A stretch of 64,000 bases of DNA. Source: Halobacillus locisalis (GTDB lineage Bacteria > Bacillota > Bacilli > Bacillales > Halobacillaceae). The translations under genes were made by a program, and so were the position numbers. Position 1 is the stretch's first letter. Every line of letters begins with the position of its first letter. The notes under the pieces are model-generated. The model saw nothing but the letters and a program-made list of their open reading frames with translations. It made no database searches and had not been told where the DNA came from. Below, piece by piece: positions 16,228-25,457 of this stretch. Where the stretch lies: assembly GCF_013694105.1 (NCBI RefSeq), contig NZ_JACEFG010000002.1, forward strand, positions 310,001 to 374,000, in the 5' to 3' direction.

Positions 16228-16268
16228 CTTACGAGCTAGGGCTATTCAAATACTTTTTCTGAGCATTT

Positions 16269-16283
16269 ATGTAAGCGTTTTCT
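16269..16283 (+). promoter_or_regulatory. cre site (CcpA) upstream of the fatty-acid operon
   Basis: ATGTAAGCGTTTTCT matches the Bacillus cre consensus WTGNAANCGNWNNCW at all positions. It lies 88 bases before the acyl-CoA dehydrogenase start, so carbon catabolite repression of fatty-acid degradation is expected. Confidence 0.75.
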
Positions 16284-16370
16284 AAATTTAGAAGGAATAA
16301 GGGTGGTGAAGGAAGAATACTACACATAGCTTGAATTATTAATCAGAATTTTCTGGATAAGGAGGTTGTC

Positions 16371-17519
16371 ATGAAAGCATCATACATAACGGAAGAGCAT
16401 GACATATTGCGTCAGTCCTTACAAAATTTTTTGAAAAAAGAGGCCTATCCGTATTTTGACGAATGGGAAAAGAAGGAGGAAATTCCGCGGTCGTTCTGGC
16501 GGAAACTCGGAGCTCAAGGATACTTGTGCCCGTGGCTGGAGGAAGAGTATGGAGGGGTAAATGCAGACTTCGGGTATTCTGTCGTCATTGATGAGGAGCT
16601 TGAGAAAGTCGGAACGGGAACAATCGGTATCGGGCTTCATAATGACATCGTCGTTCCTTATTTTCATACCTATGGAACCGATGAGCAGAAACGAACGTGG
16701 TTACCGAAGTGTACCACAGGAGAGTGGATCACAGCGATTGCCATGACAGAGCCTGGGGCAGGTTCTGATTTAGCGTCTATTCGTACGACTGCAATCAAGC
16801 AAGGCGATCACTATATCCTGAATGGTGAAAAGACGTTCATCACAAATGGTATTCATGCAGATGCTGTCATCGTCGTTTGTAAAACGGATCCGAAGGCCGA
16901 GCCCGCCCATAAGGGAATCAGCCTTCTCGTTGTTGAGAAGGACACACCTGGATTTTCGAGAGGGAAGAAGCTTGCCAAGGTGGGTCTTCATAGTCAGGAT
17001 ACATCGGAGTTGATCTTTGAAGATGCCAAAGTACCGGCTGCCCACTTGCTGGGGAACGAAGGCGAAGGGTTCTATTATTTGATGAACCAGTTGCAGCAGG
17101 AGCGATTGATTGTCGGCATTGGAGCCATCGCTTCCTGCGAACGAATGCTGGAGTTGACCATTTCCTATGTAAAAGATCGTCAGGCCTTTGGTCAATCGAT
17201 CGCCTCTTTTCAAAATACACAGTTCAAATTAGCCGAGCTTACGACTGAAGTCGAAGTAGGACGTGTCTTCCTGGATAGGACCATCCAAGCCCATATGGAT
17301 GGGGAGGATGTCGTGAAGGAAGTCTCTATGTCGAAGTGGTGGACGACCGATTTAGTGAAAAAAGTGGCGATGGAGTGTATGCAACTCCACGGAGGCTATG
17401 GCTACATGGAAGAATACGAAATGGCTAGAAGGTTCCGAGATGCCCCTGTGACCGCGATCTATGCAGGGTCTAATGAGATCATGAAGTCCATCATCGCCAA
17501 AAAACTAGGACTTACATAG
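16371..17519 (+). CDS. Acyl-CoA dehydrogenase, long-chain type
   Basis: 382 residues with the three family domains. ITAIAMTEPGAGSDLASIRT and KTFITNG are the FAD/substrate signatures of the middle domain, and QLHGGYGYMEEYEMARRFRD the C-terminal one. The catalytic Glu of medium-chain enzymes would be in a YEG motif near the end. Here that motif is YAGSNEI, and the Glu in QQERLIVG instead matches the position used by long-chain and isovaleryl types. It performs the first oxidation of beta-oxidation. ATG at 16371 with AAGGAGG 6 bases upstream. First gene of a four-gene operon. Confidence 0.9.
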   Translation: MKASYITEEHDILRQSLQNFLKKEAYPYFDEWEKKEEIPRSFWRKLGAQGYLCPWLEEEYGGVNADFGYSVVIDEELEKVGTGTIGIGLHNDIVVPYFHTYGTDEQKRTWLPKCTTGEWITAIAMTEPGAGSDLASIRTTAIKQGDHYILNGEKTFITNGIHADAVIVVCKTDPKAEPAHKGISLLVVEKDTPGFSRGKKLAKVGLHSQDTSELIFEDAKVPAAHLLGNEGEGFYYLMNQLQQERLIVGIGAIASCERMLELTISYVKDRQAFGQSIASFQNTQFKLAELTTEVEVGRVFLDRTIQAHMDGEDVVKEVSMSKWWTTDLVKKVAMECMQLHGGYGYMEEYEMARRFRDAPVTAIYAGSNEIMKSIIAKKLGLT

Positions 17520-17530
17520 GAGGAGAAAGC

Positions 17531-18691
17531 ATGGAGGAAGTTGTGATTGTTGAAGCTGTACGTACCCCTGTAGGGAAAAGAAAAGGACGCTTGAGTCATA
17601 CAAGACCGGACGAATTGTTCGCGCTCGTGTTAGAAGAGCTTATGCAAAGAGCGTCTGTTGATCCATCAGAAGTGGAGGATGTAATTGCTGGGTGCGTCTC
17701 ACAAGTGGGGGAGCAGTCGGGTGATATTGCTAGAGTTTCCGCGTTGATTGCAGGCTTTCCAATTGAAGTCCCAGGTGTCACGATTGACCGGCAATGTGGT
17801 TCGAGCCAACAGGCTATTCACTTCGCTTCACAGGCGATTGCTTGTGGGGATATGGATGTCGTCGTTGCCGGAGGTGTGGAAAGCATGACACGCGTGCCGA
17901 TGTTCTCCAATCGACAAGAGGCGGTGGACAGTGACCGGTTAACGGAAAGACACGAACTGATCAATCAAGGGTTATCGGCTGAACGTATCGCTGATGAGTG
18001 GGATCTGACAAAAGAAGAATTGGATGCGTATGCTGTTGAAAGCCACAGGCGTGCTTTGCAAGCTATTGAAGAGGGGCGCTTTGAAAAAGAAACGATGAAA
18101 ATCGAAGTACCGAGTGATGACGGACAGTTGTCGACAATGTCTGTTGATGAAGGACCGAGGGCAGGGACTTCCTTGGAAGGCCTTTCACAGTTGAAACCGG
18201 CGTTTAAAGAAGGTGGGAAGATCACGGCGGGGAATGCCAGTCAAATGAGTGATGGGGCAGCAGCCGTATTATTGATGTCCAGAACGAAAGCAGAAGCGCT
18301 TGGACTAAAACCAAAGTTTCGTATCGTCACAAGGTCGGTGGTCGGCTCAGACCCGACGCTCATGCTGACGGGACCTCTTGCAGCGACGCATACAGCACTG
18401 CAAAAAGCCGGGCTGAGTCTTGAGGATATCGATTTGTTTGAGGTGAATGAAGCGTTTGCCCCTGTGCCGATGTTCTGGATGAAGGAAACGGGAGTAGATC
18501 ATGCCAAGCTCAATGTCAATGGAGGAGCCATCGCATTAGGCCATCCTCTAGGCGCGACGGGGGCTAAGTTAATGACGACTTTAATGCACGAACTCGATCG
18601 CACAGGTGGACGTTACGGTTTGCAGGCCGTCTGTGAAGGACTCGGGATGGCGAATGCCACCATTATTGAACGGTTGGAGGGGGAAAGGTGA
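17531..18691 (+). CDS. Thiolase (acetyl-CoA C-acyltransferase)
   Basis: 386 residues. Acylated Cys in [16 protein letters not shown], catalytic His in [17 protein letters not shown], and second Cys in [15 protein letters not shown], where the usual CxGGGxG loop is slightly altered to CEGLG. It cleaves 3-ketoacyl-CoA to acetyl-CoA and a shortened acyl-CoA, the last step of the spiral. 11 bases after the dehydrogenase gene; its stop overlaps the next start by four bases (GTGA at 18688). Confidence 0.92.
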   Translation: MEEVVIVEAVRTPVGKRKGRLSHTRPDELFALVLEELMQRASVDPSEVEDVIAGCVSQVGEQSGDIARVSALIAGFPIEVPGVTIDRQCGSSQQAIHFASQAIACGDMDVVVAGGVESMTRVPMFSNRQEAVDSDRLTERHELINQGLSAERIADEWDLTKEELDAYAVESHRRALQAIEEGRFEKETMKIEVPSDDGQLSTMSVDEGPRAGTSLEGLSQLKPAFKEGGKITAGNASQMSDGAAAVLLMSRTKAEALGLKPKFRIVTRSVVGSDPTLMLTGPLAATHTALQKAGLSLEDIDLFEVNEAFAPVPMFWMKETGVDHAKLNVNGGAIALGHPLGATGAKLMTTLMHELDRTGGRYGLQAVCEGLGMANATIIERLEGER

Positions 18692-19455
18692 AGGTTGAAA
18701 ACATGATAGCCGTCATTACAGGAGGAGCCTCTGGTCTAGGGGAAGCAACCGCCACTTCGATTGTGGAGAAAGGTGGGCAAGTCCTGATTGCTGACAGGGA
18801 CGAAGCGAAAGGAGAGGCACTCGCGAGTAGGTTGGGGTCACAGGCTATGTTTGTAGCTGTCGATGTCACGTCTGAGGAAGAGGTTAGACGGATGTTGGAT
18901 CAAGCACTTGAGCGTTTCGGACGTGTGAATACCCTCATCAACTGTGCTGGGATTGTGATTGGGGAGAAAGTGGTCGGACGAGAACAAGCCCATGATTTAG
19001 CCTCTTTTCAGAAGGTATTGGAAGTGAATGTCGTAGGTACGTTCAACATGACGAGGCTTGTGGCAGAAATCATGCAGAAGAATAAGCCGAACGACAAAGG
19101 AGAACGAGGGGTCATCATCAACACGTCGTCAATCGCGGCGTTTGACGGACAAATTGGACAAGCGGCGTATAGTGCCTCCAAAGGAGCTGTTGCATCGATG
19201 ACACTTCCTGTATCAAGGGAACTTTCGAAGCATGGCATCCGTGTAATGGCGATTGCGCCAGGGTTATTTGAAACCCCGATGTTCGAGCAACTCCCAGAGT
19301 CTGCACGTGAAGCATTAGGAAGTCAAACACCGTTTCCTAATCGCCTAGGCAAACCGGCTGAATTTGCTCAGCTTGTTCTAAGCATTGCCGAGAATGTCAT
19401 GTTGAATGGGGAGGTGATCCGTTTAGACGGAGCTATTCGTATGCAGCCAAGGTAA
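18688..19455 (+). CDS. SDR-family 3-hydroxyacyl-CoA dehydrogenase (type 2-like)
   Basis: 255 residues. The Rossmann motif GGASGLGEAT starts near residue 12, NCAGIVIG is the NAG-type motif, and the catalytic Ser-Tyr-Lys set is in INTSSIAA and YSASKGA. The pattern, including a long insertion before the Ser and the ending RLDGAIRMQP, fits the HSD17B10-like branch that oxidises 3-hydroxyacyl-CoA. Its position between thiolase and acyl-CoA ligase supports this over other SDR substrates. GTG start, overlapping the thiolase stop. Confidence 0.85.
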   Translation: MKVENMIAVITGGASGLGEATATSIVEKGGQVLIADRDEAKGEALASRLGSQAMFVAVDVTSEEEVRRMLDQALERFGRVNTLINCAGIVIGEKVVGREQAHDLASFQKVLEVNVVGTFNMTRLVAEIMQKNKPNDKGERGVIINTSSIAAFDGQIGQAAYSASKGAVASMTLPVSRELSKHGIRVMAIAPGLFETPMFEQLPESAREALGSQTPFPNRLGKPAEFAQLVLSIAENVMLNGEVIRLDGAIRMQPR

Positions 19456-19499
19456 CGGACGCTTTCTGTTGAAATTACTTAAAAAAGGAGTAGATAAAA

Positions 19500-21056
19500 A
19501 TGGCACCAACATTAAAAAGCATGTTTGAACAAACCGTGTTGAAGTATGGGAGCAAAGAAGGTTTAGTGGATTTACGGTTAGGAACAAGATGGACGTATCA
19601 TGACTGGGACCTTGAAGTGAATCGCGTTGCCCACGCCCTGATCGCATCTGGGGTTGAGAAAGGTGATAAAGTCTCGACAGTGCTGTTCAACACAGCGGAG
19701 TTTGCTACAACATTGTTTGCTTGTGCGAAGATTGGTGCTATTTTCAACCCGGTGAATTTCCGTCTTACGGAGAAAGAGATTGAATTCATACTAACAGATG
19801 CGGAACCGAAAGTGGTTCTATTCGAACAAGCAACTGCTAAGCAAATCGAACCTGTTGCAAAAGCGCTCCCGACGATTGAATTCTGGTCGATCGATACACC
19901 GGACCTTAGCTACGCTTCCTATTATTATGATCAGATTGATGGAGTTACGACGGAAGCGATTTTGACGACCGTTGAGGAGGATGACCCCTATGCCATTATG
20001 TACACATCAGGGACTACGGGGTTGCCAAAGGGAGTTCTACACACGCACCGTGATATGGTCGATCAGGCGCTGGTCATGACGGCTTGCCTTCGAATCACAG
20101 CACAGGATCGCGGATTGACCGTAGCACCTATCTTCCATTGTGCAGAGCTTCATTGCGCCTTCTTCCCGAGAGTCATGATCGGGGCATCGAACGTACTCAT
20201 GCACCATTTTGATGCACCTGCAATGATTGAAACGGTCAAGCAAGAGCAAATCACAACGGTGTTTGCAGCTCCTACGATGTGGAATATGATTTTACAAGAG
20301 GAGTTCACGAAAGAAGATTTTTCTACCTTGCGCCAAGGATTATATGGAGGAGCACCAATGGCACCGTCCCTTACCACTAAGTTGCATAGCTCAATCGGTG
20401 TTCAATTGCTTCAAGCTTATGGGATGACAGAAATGGGGCCGGCGATTACAGCATTGATGGAAGATGAGCAATTATCAAAAGCCGGTTCTGCGGGACGCGC
20501 GCTACTGAATCATGAAGTCCGTGTCGTACGTACGAATGAGGACGGCCCAGCGGAGCCTGATGACATCTGTAAGCCTGGGGAACTTGGCGAAATTATCGTG
20601 CGGGGACCTAGTATGATGAAAGAATATTATAAACGTCCAGAAGCAACGGAAGAAGCGTTGTATGGAGGATGGTACCATTCGGGGGATATTGGATCATTCG
20701 ATGAGGATGGGTATCTGTGGGTCAGTGACAGGGTGAAGGACATGATCATATCGGGAGGGGAGAACATATACTCTCGTGAGGTAGAGGATGCGCTGTTCGA
20801 TCACCCAGATGTTCTTGATGCCGCTGTGATTGGTGAGCCAGATGAAGTATGGGGGGAGCGAGTCGTCGCCTTCATCGTGAAGAAGGGGGACGAATTGAAT
20901 GAACAGGCCCTTGATGAATTCTGTACATCAGGTAACCGATTGGCACGGTATAAGCGTCCAAGAAGGTATGAATTCGTTCAAGAGTTACCTCGAAACGCGA
21001 GTGGTAAACTTCAAAAGTTTAAACTGAGGGATCGAGCGAAAACAACATCTGAATAA
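19500..21056 (+). CDS. Acyl-CoA synthetase (AMP-forming)
   Basis: 518 residues. The ATP-binding P loop YTSGTTGLPKGVLHTH, the QAYGMTEMGP adenylate motif, YHSGDIG, and the hinge region VSDRVKDMIISGGENIYS followed by a C-terminal NASGKLQKFKLR with the catalytic Lys are all intact. It activates a fatty or related carboxylic acid with CoA before the dehydrogenase step. The chain length accepted is not evident. Last gene of the operon; ATG with AAAAGGAGT upstream. Confidence 0.92.
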   Translation: MAPTLKSMFEQTVLKYGSKEGLVDLRLGTRWTYHDWDLEVNRVAHALIASGVEKGDKVSTVLFNTAEFATTLFACAKIGAIFNPVNFRLTEKEIEFILTDAEPKVVLFEQATAKQIEPVAKALPTIEFWSIDTPDLSYASYYYDQIDGVTTEAILTTVEEDDPYAIMYTSGTTGLPKGVLHTHRDMVDQALVMTACLRITAQDRGLTVAPIFHCAELHCAFFPRVMIGASNVLMHHFDAPAMIETVKQEQITTVFAAPTMWNMILQEEFTKEDFSTLRQGLYGGAPMAPSLTTKLHSSIGVQLLQAYGMTEMGPAITALMEDEQLSKAGSAGRALLNHEVRVVRTNEDGPAEPDDICKPGELGEIIVRGPSMMKEYYKRPEATEEALYGGWYHSGDIGSFDEDGYLWVSDRVKDMIISGGENIYSREVEDALFDHPDVLDAAVIGEPDEVWGERVVAFIVKKGDELNEQALDEFCTSGNRLARYKRPRRYEFVQELPRNASGKLQKFKLRDRAKTTSE

Positions 21057-21062
21057 TATAAT

Positions 21063-21101
21063 AAATCCCACCGGTGCTAAGTGGCGGTGGGATTTATTTT
21101 T
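21063..21101 (+). terminator. Rho-independent terminator of the fatty-acid operon
   Basis: Perfect 11-bp stem AAATCCCACCG / CGGTGGGATTT followed by a T-rich tail. Confidence 0.9.
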
Positions 21102-21118
21102 ATGTAAAAATCATGGAT

Positions 21119-21379
21119 CTAAAGGAAAATCGACAGGTTCGTATTCGACAAGATGTCAAATAGTGTGTAAAGGACAACAAATGTAGCGGCGATGCTTACA
21201 TATCCCCAGAAGTTCCGTTTATCAGAACGCACTTCAGAAATTCCGATGACAAGCGTAGACGCTCCTAGTGCCATCAGCAAATAGGGGATGAAGTCAAAGT
21301 TTTTTGTGACGAGTATGTAAACCGAAGACGAAATAACAAGGACGGAGAATAGTAATCGACTTAGTTTTAACAACATCAT
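21119..21379 (-). CDS. DUF3953 (YczI-like) small membrane protein
   Basis: 86 residues with three short hydrophobic segments (about 5-20, 28-47, 58-77). The central ALGASTLVIGISEVRSDKR segment and overall layout resemble B. subtilis YczI, of similar size. No function is known. GGAG precedes two adjacent in-frame ATG codons (21379 or 21376). Single gene, convergent with the fatty-acid operon. Confidence 0.7.
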   Translation of the reverse strand: MMLLKLSRLLFSVLVISSSVYILVTKNFDFIPYLLMALGASTLVIGISEVRSDKRNFWGYVSIAATFVVLYTLFDILSNTNLSIFL

Positions 21380-21532
21380 AAACTCCTTTTATCTTTGTTA
21401 CTATGTATACGATGTGAAAAGATGGAAAGTTTCGAAAAGGGTGTTACTTTTTGAAAATCGTGCATAGTTTGTAGTCCGCGCGGATGGTGTCGAAACATTC
21501 CCCAGGAAATATTCGACATCACCCGCATGCAT

Positions 21533-23296
21533 TTACAGAGATTTCATGATTTCAATAGGCTGTTTTTCTCGAGCTTGATGGTAATAAAGAAACGGGCACC
21601 CCATCGTCTTAATCCTCTCGAGTATAGTGGGGAAAGTGAAAAGATCAGGAGTTAGATCATCCGTCAGTTCATCCCAATAGAGAGGTGTCGCGACCGTTCC
21701 GTTTGGTGTAGCCCGAGTAGAATAGGGGGCAATGATGGTTTTCCCTTCTGCGTGTTGAACATAGTCGATATACAAGCGTCCTTTACGGTTTTTCTTCAGC
21801 CGTTCCGTCGTCAATAAATCAGGCTGCTCTCGTATCAATAGTTTAGCAAGTGCTTCTGTGAATGTCCTTGTCTCTTTGTACGTCATCGCCCCTTCTGTGA
21901 TGGGGATATGAACTTGAATGCCTTTATTCCCAGACGTCTTAACAAAACTATGGACCTCAAGTTCATCCAACAAGTGTTTCAACAATCGTGCGGCGATCAC
22001 AGCAATCGAGAAATCTTTCTTATCGGGCGGATCCAAATCAAAAACAATCTCGTCAGGATGGGTTCCTCCCGCTTTCTGAAAAGGAAGGTGAAATTCAATC
22101 GCCGCTTGATTCCCTAACCAAAGGAGTGCTTCTACATTTTGACAAGTGATAAAGGTTTCACCCGATTCCACCCACGCTCCGACAAAGTCTGGCGCGTGTT
22201 CAGGTAGATGTTTCTGGAAAAAGGAGGACTCATGAATACCATCGGGATAGCGAATGACCGTCAATTTCTTTTCGTTCATCCATGGCAGAAAGTAGGGAGC
22301 AATCGATCGTAAATAGATCAGATAATCTTTCTTTCTATAAGTAGACCAAAGCTTCTTATCCAGGTTTGTAAAAGAGATCGTCTCTGGAAACATAGACAAA
22401 TCCCACTTGAGCTTTTCAGCTGTACACTCGTGTGGATCCAAATCGAAACGGAAGCCTCTGAACATCGGTTCACGCAAGTCCCCCTCTTTGGCATCTAAAC
22501 AAGCGATATCCACACAAACACTCGGGGGTAAATGCCAGACACCTTGTTTCTTATTTCCCCGGTCTTTGAAAAATGATCGTAGCGTTTCGCTCTGTTCAGA
22601 TGTTAACCCATGCTTGAATTTCCCTATAGGGATCCATGTATCCCCCTTGTATGCTCCTGTTCCGAAATAGTCATTCTCAGGTTGGAACGTAGTTAAAAAA
22701 GCAGAAACGGTACGCCAATTCTTGATTTTTATCCATTGCTTGGACCGATAATCAAAACGATAGGGGCTTTCTTTATGTTTGGCTACAATACCTTCCCCGT
22801 GATGCGTAAACACATCTTCTGAAACGGCTTCTACGTCATCATAGGTAGATACATATTGAATGCGACCCGTTGCGAGAGCGTCCACTATTTGCATCATATC
22901 GTTTCGACGCTTTTTATAAGGATCAGACACATTGTTCAGAAGATCGAAAGTCATGAACGTTGCTGGCCTGTGATGGGCTGAGTCCGTGATTTTGTGCTTA
23001 TTCCTTAGTCTTCCTCTTTGCTGTAATAGAGTGAAATTCGCTTGGAAAGCTGTGTTAAGAATGACTAATTCCCCGTCTAAAGTGAAAGGGGTGAAAGGTG
23101 GGGCCATTTCTTCAGCCAATGAGGTGATTTCTGGGAATTTGGGAGTCAAGTCTTTCCCTTTTCGGCTCGTTAGCGTGATGCCGTCATCCGTCCATGATAG
23201 CCAGACTCGATATCCATCATACTTCACTTCATATATCCACTCATTGCCTATAGGTGCATCGTCAGCAATCGTCAATTTCATAGGTGTTCTCATCAT
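21533..23296 (-). CDS. ligD: ATP-dependent DNA ligase LigD (ligase plus polymerase domains)
   Basis: 587 residues. The N-terminal ligase domain has EVKYDGYRVWL with the adenylated Lys25, LDGELVIL, and EGIVAKHK (motif IV). The C-terminal archaeo-eukaryotic primase-type polymerase domain starts near residue 300 and has DEIVFDLDPPD with the metal-binding Asp pair. There is no phosphoesterase domain, as in other Bacillus LigD. The enzyme fills and seals double-strand breaks held by Ku. It is divergent from ku at 23424, so a shared control region lies between them. The start may be either of two adjacent ATGs behind GGAGGG. Confidence 0.93.
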   Translation of the reverse strand: MMRTPMKLTIADDAPIGNEWIYEVKYDGYRVWLSWTDDGITLTSRKGKDLTPKFPEITSLAEEMAPPFTPFTLDGELVILNTAFQANFTLLQQRGRLRNKHKITDSAHHRPATFMTFDLLNNVSDPYKKRRNDMMQIVDALATGRIQYVSTYDDVEAVSEDVFTHHGEGIVAKHKESPYRFDYRSKQWIKIKNWRTVSAFLTTFQPENDYFGTGAYKGDTWIPIGKFKHGLTSEQSETLRSFFKDRGNKKQGVWHLPPSVCVDIACLDAKEGDLREPMFRGFRFDLDPHECTAEKLKWDLSMFPETISFTNLDKKLWSTYRKKDYLIYLRSIAPYFLPWMNEKKLTVIRYPDGIHESSFFQKHLPEHAPDFVGAWVESGETFITCQNVEALLWLGNQAAIEFHLPFQKAGGTHPDEIVFDLDPPDKKDFSIAVIAARLLKHLLDELEVHSFVKTSGNKGIQVHIPITEGAMTYKETRTFTEALAKLLIREQPDLLTTERLKKNRKGRLYIDYVQHAEGKTIIAPYSTRATPNGTVATPLYWDELTDDLTPDLFTFPTILERIKTMGCPFLYYHQAREKQPIEIMKSL

Positions 23297-23423
23297 CGGC
23301 CCTCCTTTTCTTACTAGTGTAAAACCGAAGCTGAAATTTAAACCTGCTCAAAAGGATAAACGATTATTTTTTAGCAAAGGCTAAGAAAAAGCATAGCCCC
23401 GACTAAGTAAAGGAGAATTTTTC

Positions 23424-24260
23424 ATGCATACAATGTGGAAGGGAAGCATCAGTTTTGGACTTGTTAACATTCCTATTAAGCTACATGCGGCAACAGAAAA
23501 CAAAGACATCAAACTGAGACAGCTTCATGAGGAATGTCATTCCCCAGTTGAATATAAGAAGCGTTGCCCTGTTTGTGACCGTGAAGTAGAGCAAGAAGAA
23601 ATCGTGAAGGCCTATGAATATGCAAAGAATAAATTCGTCGTGCTTGACGAGGAAGATCTGGAGACACTGAAGAAAGAACAAGAGGATAAATCGGTGGAAA
23701 TCATTGATTTTGTGAAGCTGGATGAAATTGATCCGATCTATTTTGAACGCAGTTATTTCATGTCGCCTAATGAGGGAGGGACAAAGGCATACAGTCTCTT
23801 AAGGCAAGCCTTAGCGGATACAGGGAAAATTGGTGTGGCAAAAATAATCATTCGATCGAAAGAACAATTGGCGATTGTACGAGTTTATGAGAATACACTA
23901 ATTATGGAGACCATCCATTTTCCTGATGAGGTACGAGAGGTTCAAGATGTACCTAACGTTCCAGAGGAGGTCGAATTGAGCAAAAAAGAACTAAGCACAG
24001 CCGTGACGTTGATTGAGCAGTTGACCGAAGCATTCGACCCTGAGAAGTACAAAGACGACTACCGGACAGCACTTCTTGATCTTATCGAGGCGAAAAAGAA
24101 CAATGAAGAGGTCAAGACAGCGAAAGATCCTAAGAAACCAGACAATGTGACGAATCTAATGGATGCTCTTGAGAAGTCATTAGAGAAAACCAAAGGGACG
24201 AAGAAGAAGAAAGCAACAAAAAAGAAAACGGCAACGGGACCGAAGAAGAAAACATCGTAA
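23424..24260 (+). CDS. ku: Ku protein for non-homologous end joining
   Basis: 278 residues. The start HTMWKGSISFGLVNIPIKL is the typical bacterial Ku beginning, and a CHSPVEYKKRCPVC zinc-like segment follows. The C-terminal tail after about residue 235 is a long Lys-rich stretch, which in bacterial Ku helps DNA sliding and ligase recruitment. Ku binds broken ends as a dimer and recruits LigD, encoded divergently. ATG at 23424 with AAAGGAG upstream. In Bacillus the pair is often made in spores under SigG; I cannot confirm a SigG promoter here. Confidence 0.94.
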   Translation: MHTMWKGSISFGLVNIPIKLHAATENKDIKLRQLHEECHSPVEYKKRCPVCDREVEQEEIVKAYEYAKNKFVVLDEEDLETLKKEQEDKSVEIIDFVKLDEIDPIYFERSYFMSPNEGGTKAYSLLRQALADTGKIGVAKIIIRSKEQLAIVRVYENTLIMETIHFPDEVREVQDVPNVPEEVELSKKELSTAVTLIEQLTEAFDPEKYKDDYRTALLDLIEAKKNNEEVKTAKDPKKPDNVTNLMDALEKSLEKTKGTKKKKATKKKTATGPKKKTS

Positions 24261-24284
24261 AAAGCCTGATATATGCAGGTTTTG
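24259..24284 (+). terminator. Weak hairpin after ku
   Basis: AAA(G)CCTG / CAGG with TTTT following. The stem is short and contains a bulge, so this is a poor terminator candidate. Confidence 0.45.
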
Positions 24285-24362
24285 TCGTGCGCTTTGACTG
24301 TATTTTATTGGTGTTTTGTAGTATAATATATAATAGAAACCTACGGGTCGGAGGGTATGTCT

Positions 24363-24542
24363 ATGAGCGTACGCACAGAACAAGAAGCTGAACATTTAAT
24401 GGCTTCGGCTAAAGCTTCGGTAGCAATCGAAGGATTAATGCTTAACGATAAACAGGAGACGTTAGTTAAGAAATGCCTGACAGGAGCCATCACACATAAA
24501 GAATTTCTGAAGCGGGCGTTGGAACTTTCACGCCATGCCTGA
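24363..24542 (+). CDS. Fic-associated antitoxin (VbhA-like)
   Basis: 59 residues from the ATG at 24363, which lies 7 bases after GGAGGG; an ATG at 24357 is too close to that site. The sequence ASVAIEGLML contains the S/T-xxx-E-G/N inhibitory motif whose Glu blocks ATP gamma-phosphate binding in the Fic active site. The rest is helical, as in VbhA and YhfG. The gene overlaps the toxin gene by 8 bases, so both are translated together. It should keep the Fic protein inactive as a class I antitoxin. Confidence 0.85.
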   Translation: MSVRTEQEAEHLMASAKASVAIEGLMLNDKQETLVKKCLTGAITHKEFLKRALELSRHA

Positions 24543-25128
24543 ATCCAGGTATGGGAGTGGATCCTCCCGCTATTGTTATGCGGGTACGGATGTGTTGATC
24601 AATCATTATGACATTATGGATGATAAACAATTGCAGTCAATGGAAACGATTCTCTCGACGCAACGCTTATCTGAACTACAAGGAGAGCCTGTTGCAGGAG
24701 ATTTTGATCTGCGTCATCTGCAGCGGATTCATGCCTATCTCTTTCGTGACCTTTACCCATTTGCCGGTGATATACGAACAGAAAATATCACAAAAGATGG
24801 TTTTTCATTTGCACAAGCTCGGTTCATTCCTGTGTCAGCAGAGGAATTATTTGAATTACTCATGGCTGAAGAATGGGAAACGATGGAGGTAGAAGAACTA
24901 GCTGAACGATTGACGCATTATATGGCAGAGCTAAATGTTCTGCATCCGTTCCGTGAGGGTAATGGGCGCAGTTTACGAGAGTTCATCCGGTGTTTAGCCA
25001 TGCGGGCTGATTATCAATTGGACTGGTCGGCTGCCCCGAAAGAGACTGTTTTGAAGGCAAGTATTGAATCCGTATCGGATCCCCGTCCACTAAATCAAGT
25101 GATTCGACAATCACTAATGAAGAAATAA
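24535..25128 (+). CDS. Fic-domain AMP-transferase toxin
   Basis: 197 residues. The catalytic motif is HPFREGNGRSLREF (His plus the anion-binding GNGR), and LYPFAGDIRTENITKDG contains the flap region that positions the target. An intact HPFx(E)GNGR motif predicts AMP transfer to a hydroxyl of a target protein; related toxins modify gyrase and topoisomerase IV. The product carries no obvious inhibitory Ser-x-x-x-Glu helix of its own, consistent with control by the separate antitoxin. Followed by a terminator. Confidence 0.9.
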   Translation: MPESRYGSGSSRYCYAGTDVLINHYDIMDDKQLQSMETILSTQRLSELQGEPVAGDFDLRHLQRIHAYLFRDLYPFAGDIRTENITKDGFSFAQARFIPVSAEELFELLMAEEWETMEVEELAERLTHYMAELNVLHPFREGNGRSLREFIRCLAMRADYQLDWSAAPKETVLKASIESVSDPRPLNQVIRQSLMKK

Positions 25129-25166
25129 GTCCTTTCCGCTAATCGAGGTGGAGGGCTTTTTTTATT
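25127..25166 (+). terminator. Terminator of the Fic operon
   Basis: AGTCCTTTCC pairs imperfectly (G-T pairs, one mismatch) with GGTGGAGGGCT, followed by seven T. Confidence 0.65.
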
Positions 25167-25189
25167 GTCTAGAAAATTATAAAATTCGG

Positions 25190-25345
25190 GCCCTGTGGAT
25201 AGCGCATATCTATTAAGCCACGTCCGGCTCCAGCGCCCAGCCCCTCGCGACATAAGCAACCCACTCTGCGGAAGGAAAGACCACATTCCTCCGGGTGTTT
25301 TGCTTATGCGTGTCGGAGCTCTCGGGGCGCTTGCGCCTTTGTTCT
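25190..25345. repeat. GC-rich structured intergenic element
   Basis: This gene-free stretch of about 155 bp is much richer in GC than its surroundings. CATAAGCAA (25251-25259) and TTGCTTATG (25300-25308) form an inner inverted repeat. The outer sequence GGCTCCAGCGCC... is mirrored by ...GGGGCGCTTGCGCC. Elements starting CGTCCGGCTCCAGCGCC are, from memory, scattered between genes in many Bacillaceae. It may fold as RNA or be a small non-autonomous mobile element. The remaining gap to 25457 shows only AT-rich promoter-like sequence. Confidence 0.6.
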
Positions 25346-25457
25346 ATCATAAAAACTCCTTTAGCTGATCTACAGGATGTCCTATACTAGTAGAAATACT
25401 ATTTTTAGAAAAATCAGAATGTAAACTCATATACTCTTAGTGAAGGGGGAGAGAGGG

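Noticed and set aside
16011-16262. 83-codon open frame after the TauE gene
   Set aside because: It exists because the 21-nt repeat step is a multiple of three; no ribosome site and no protein-like sequence.
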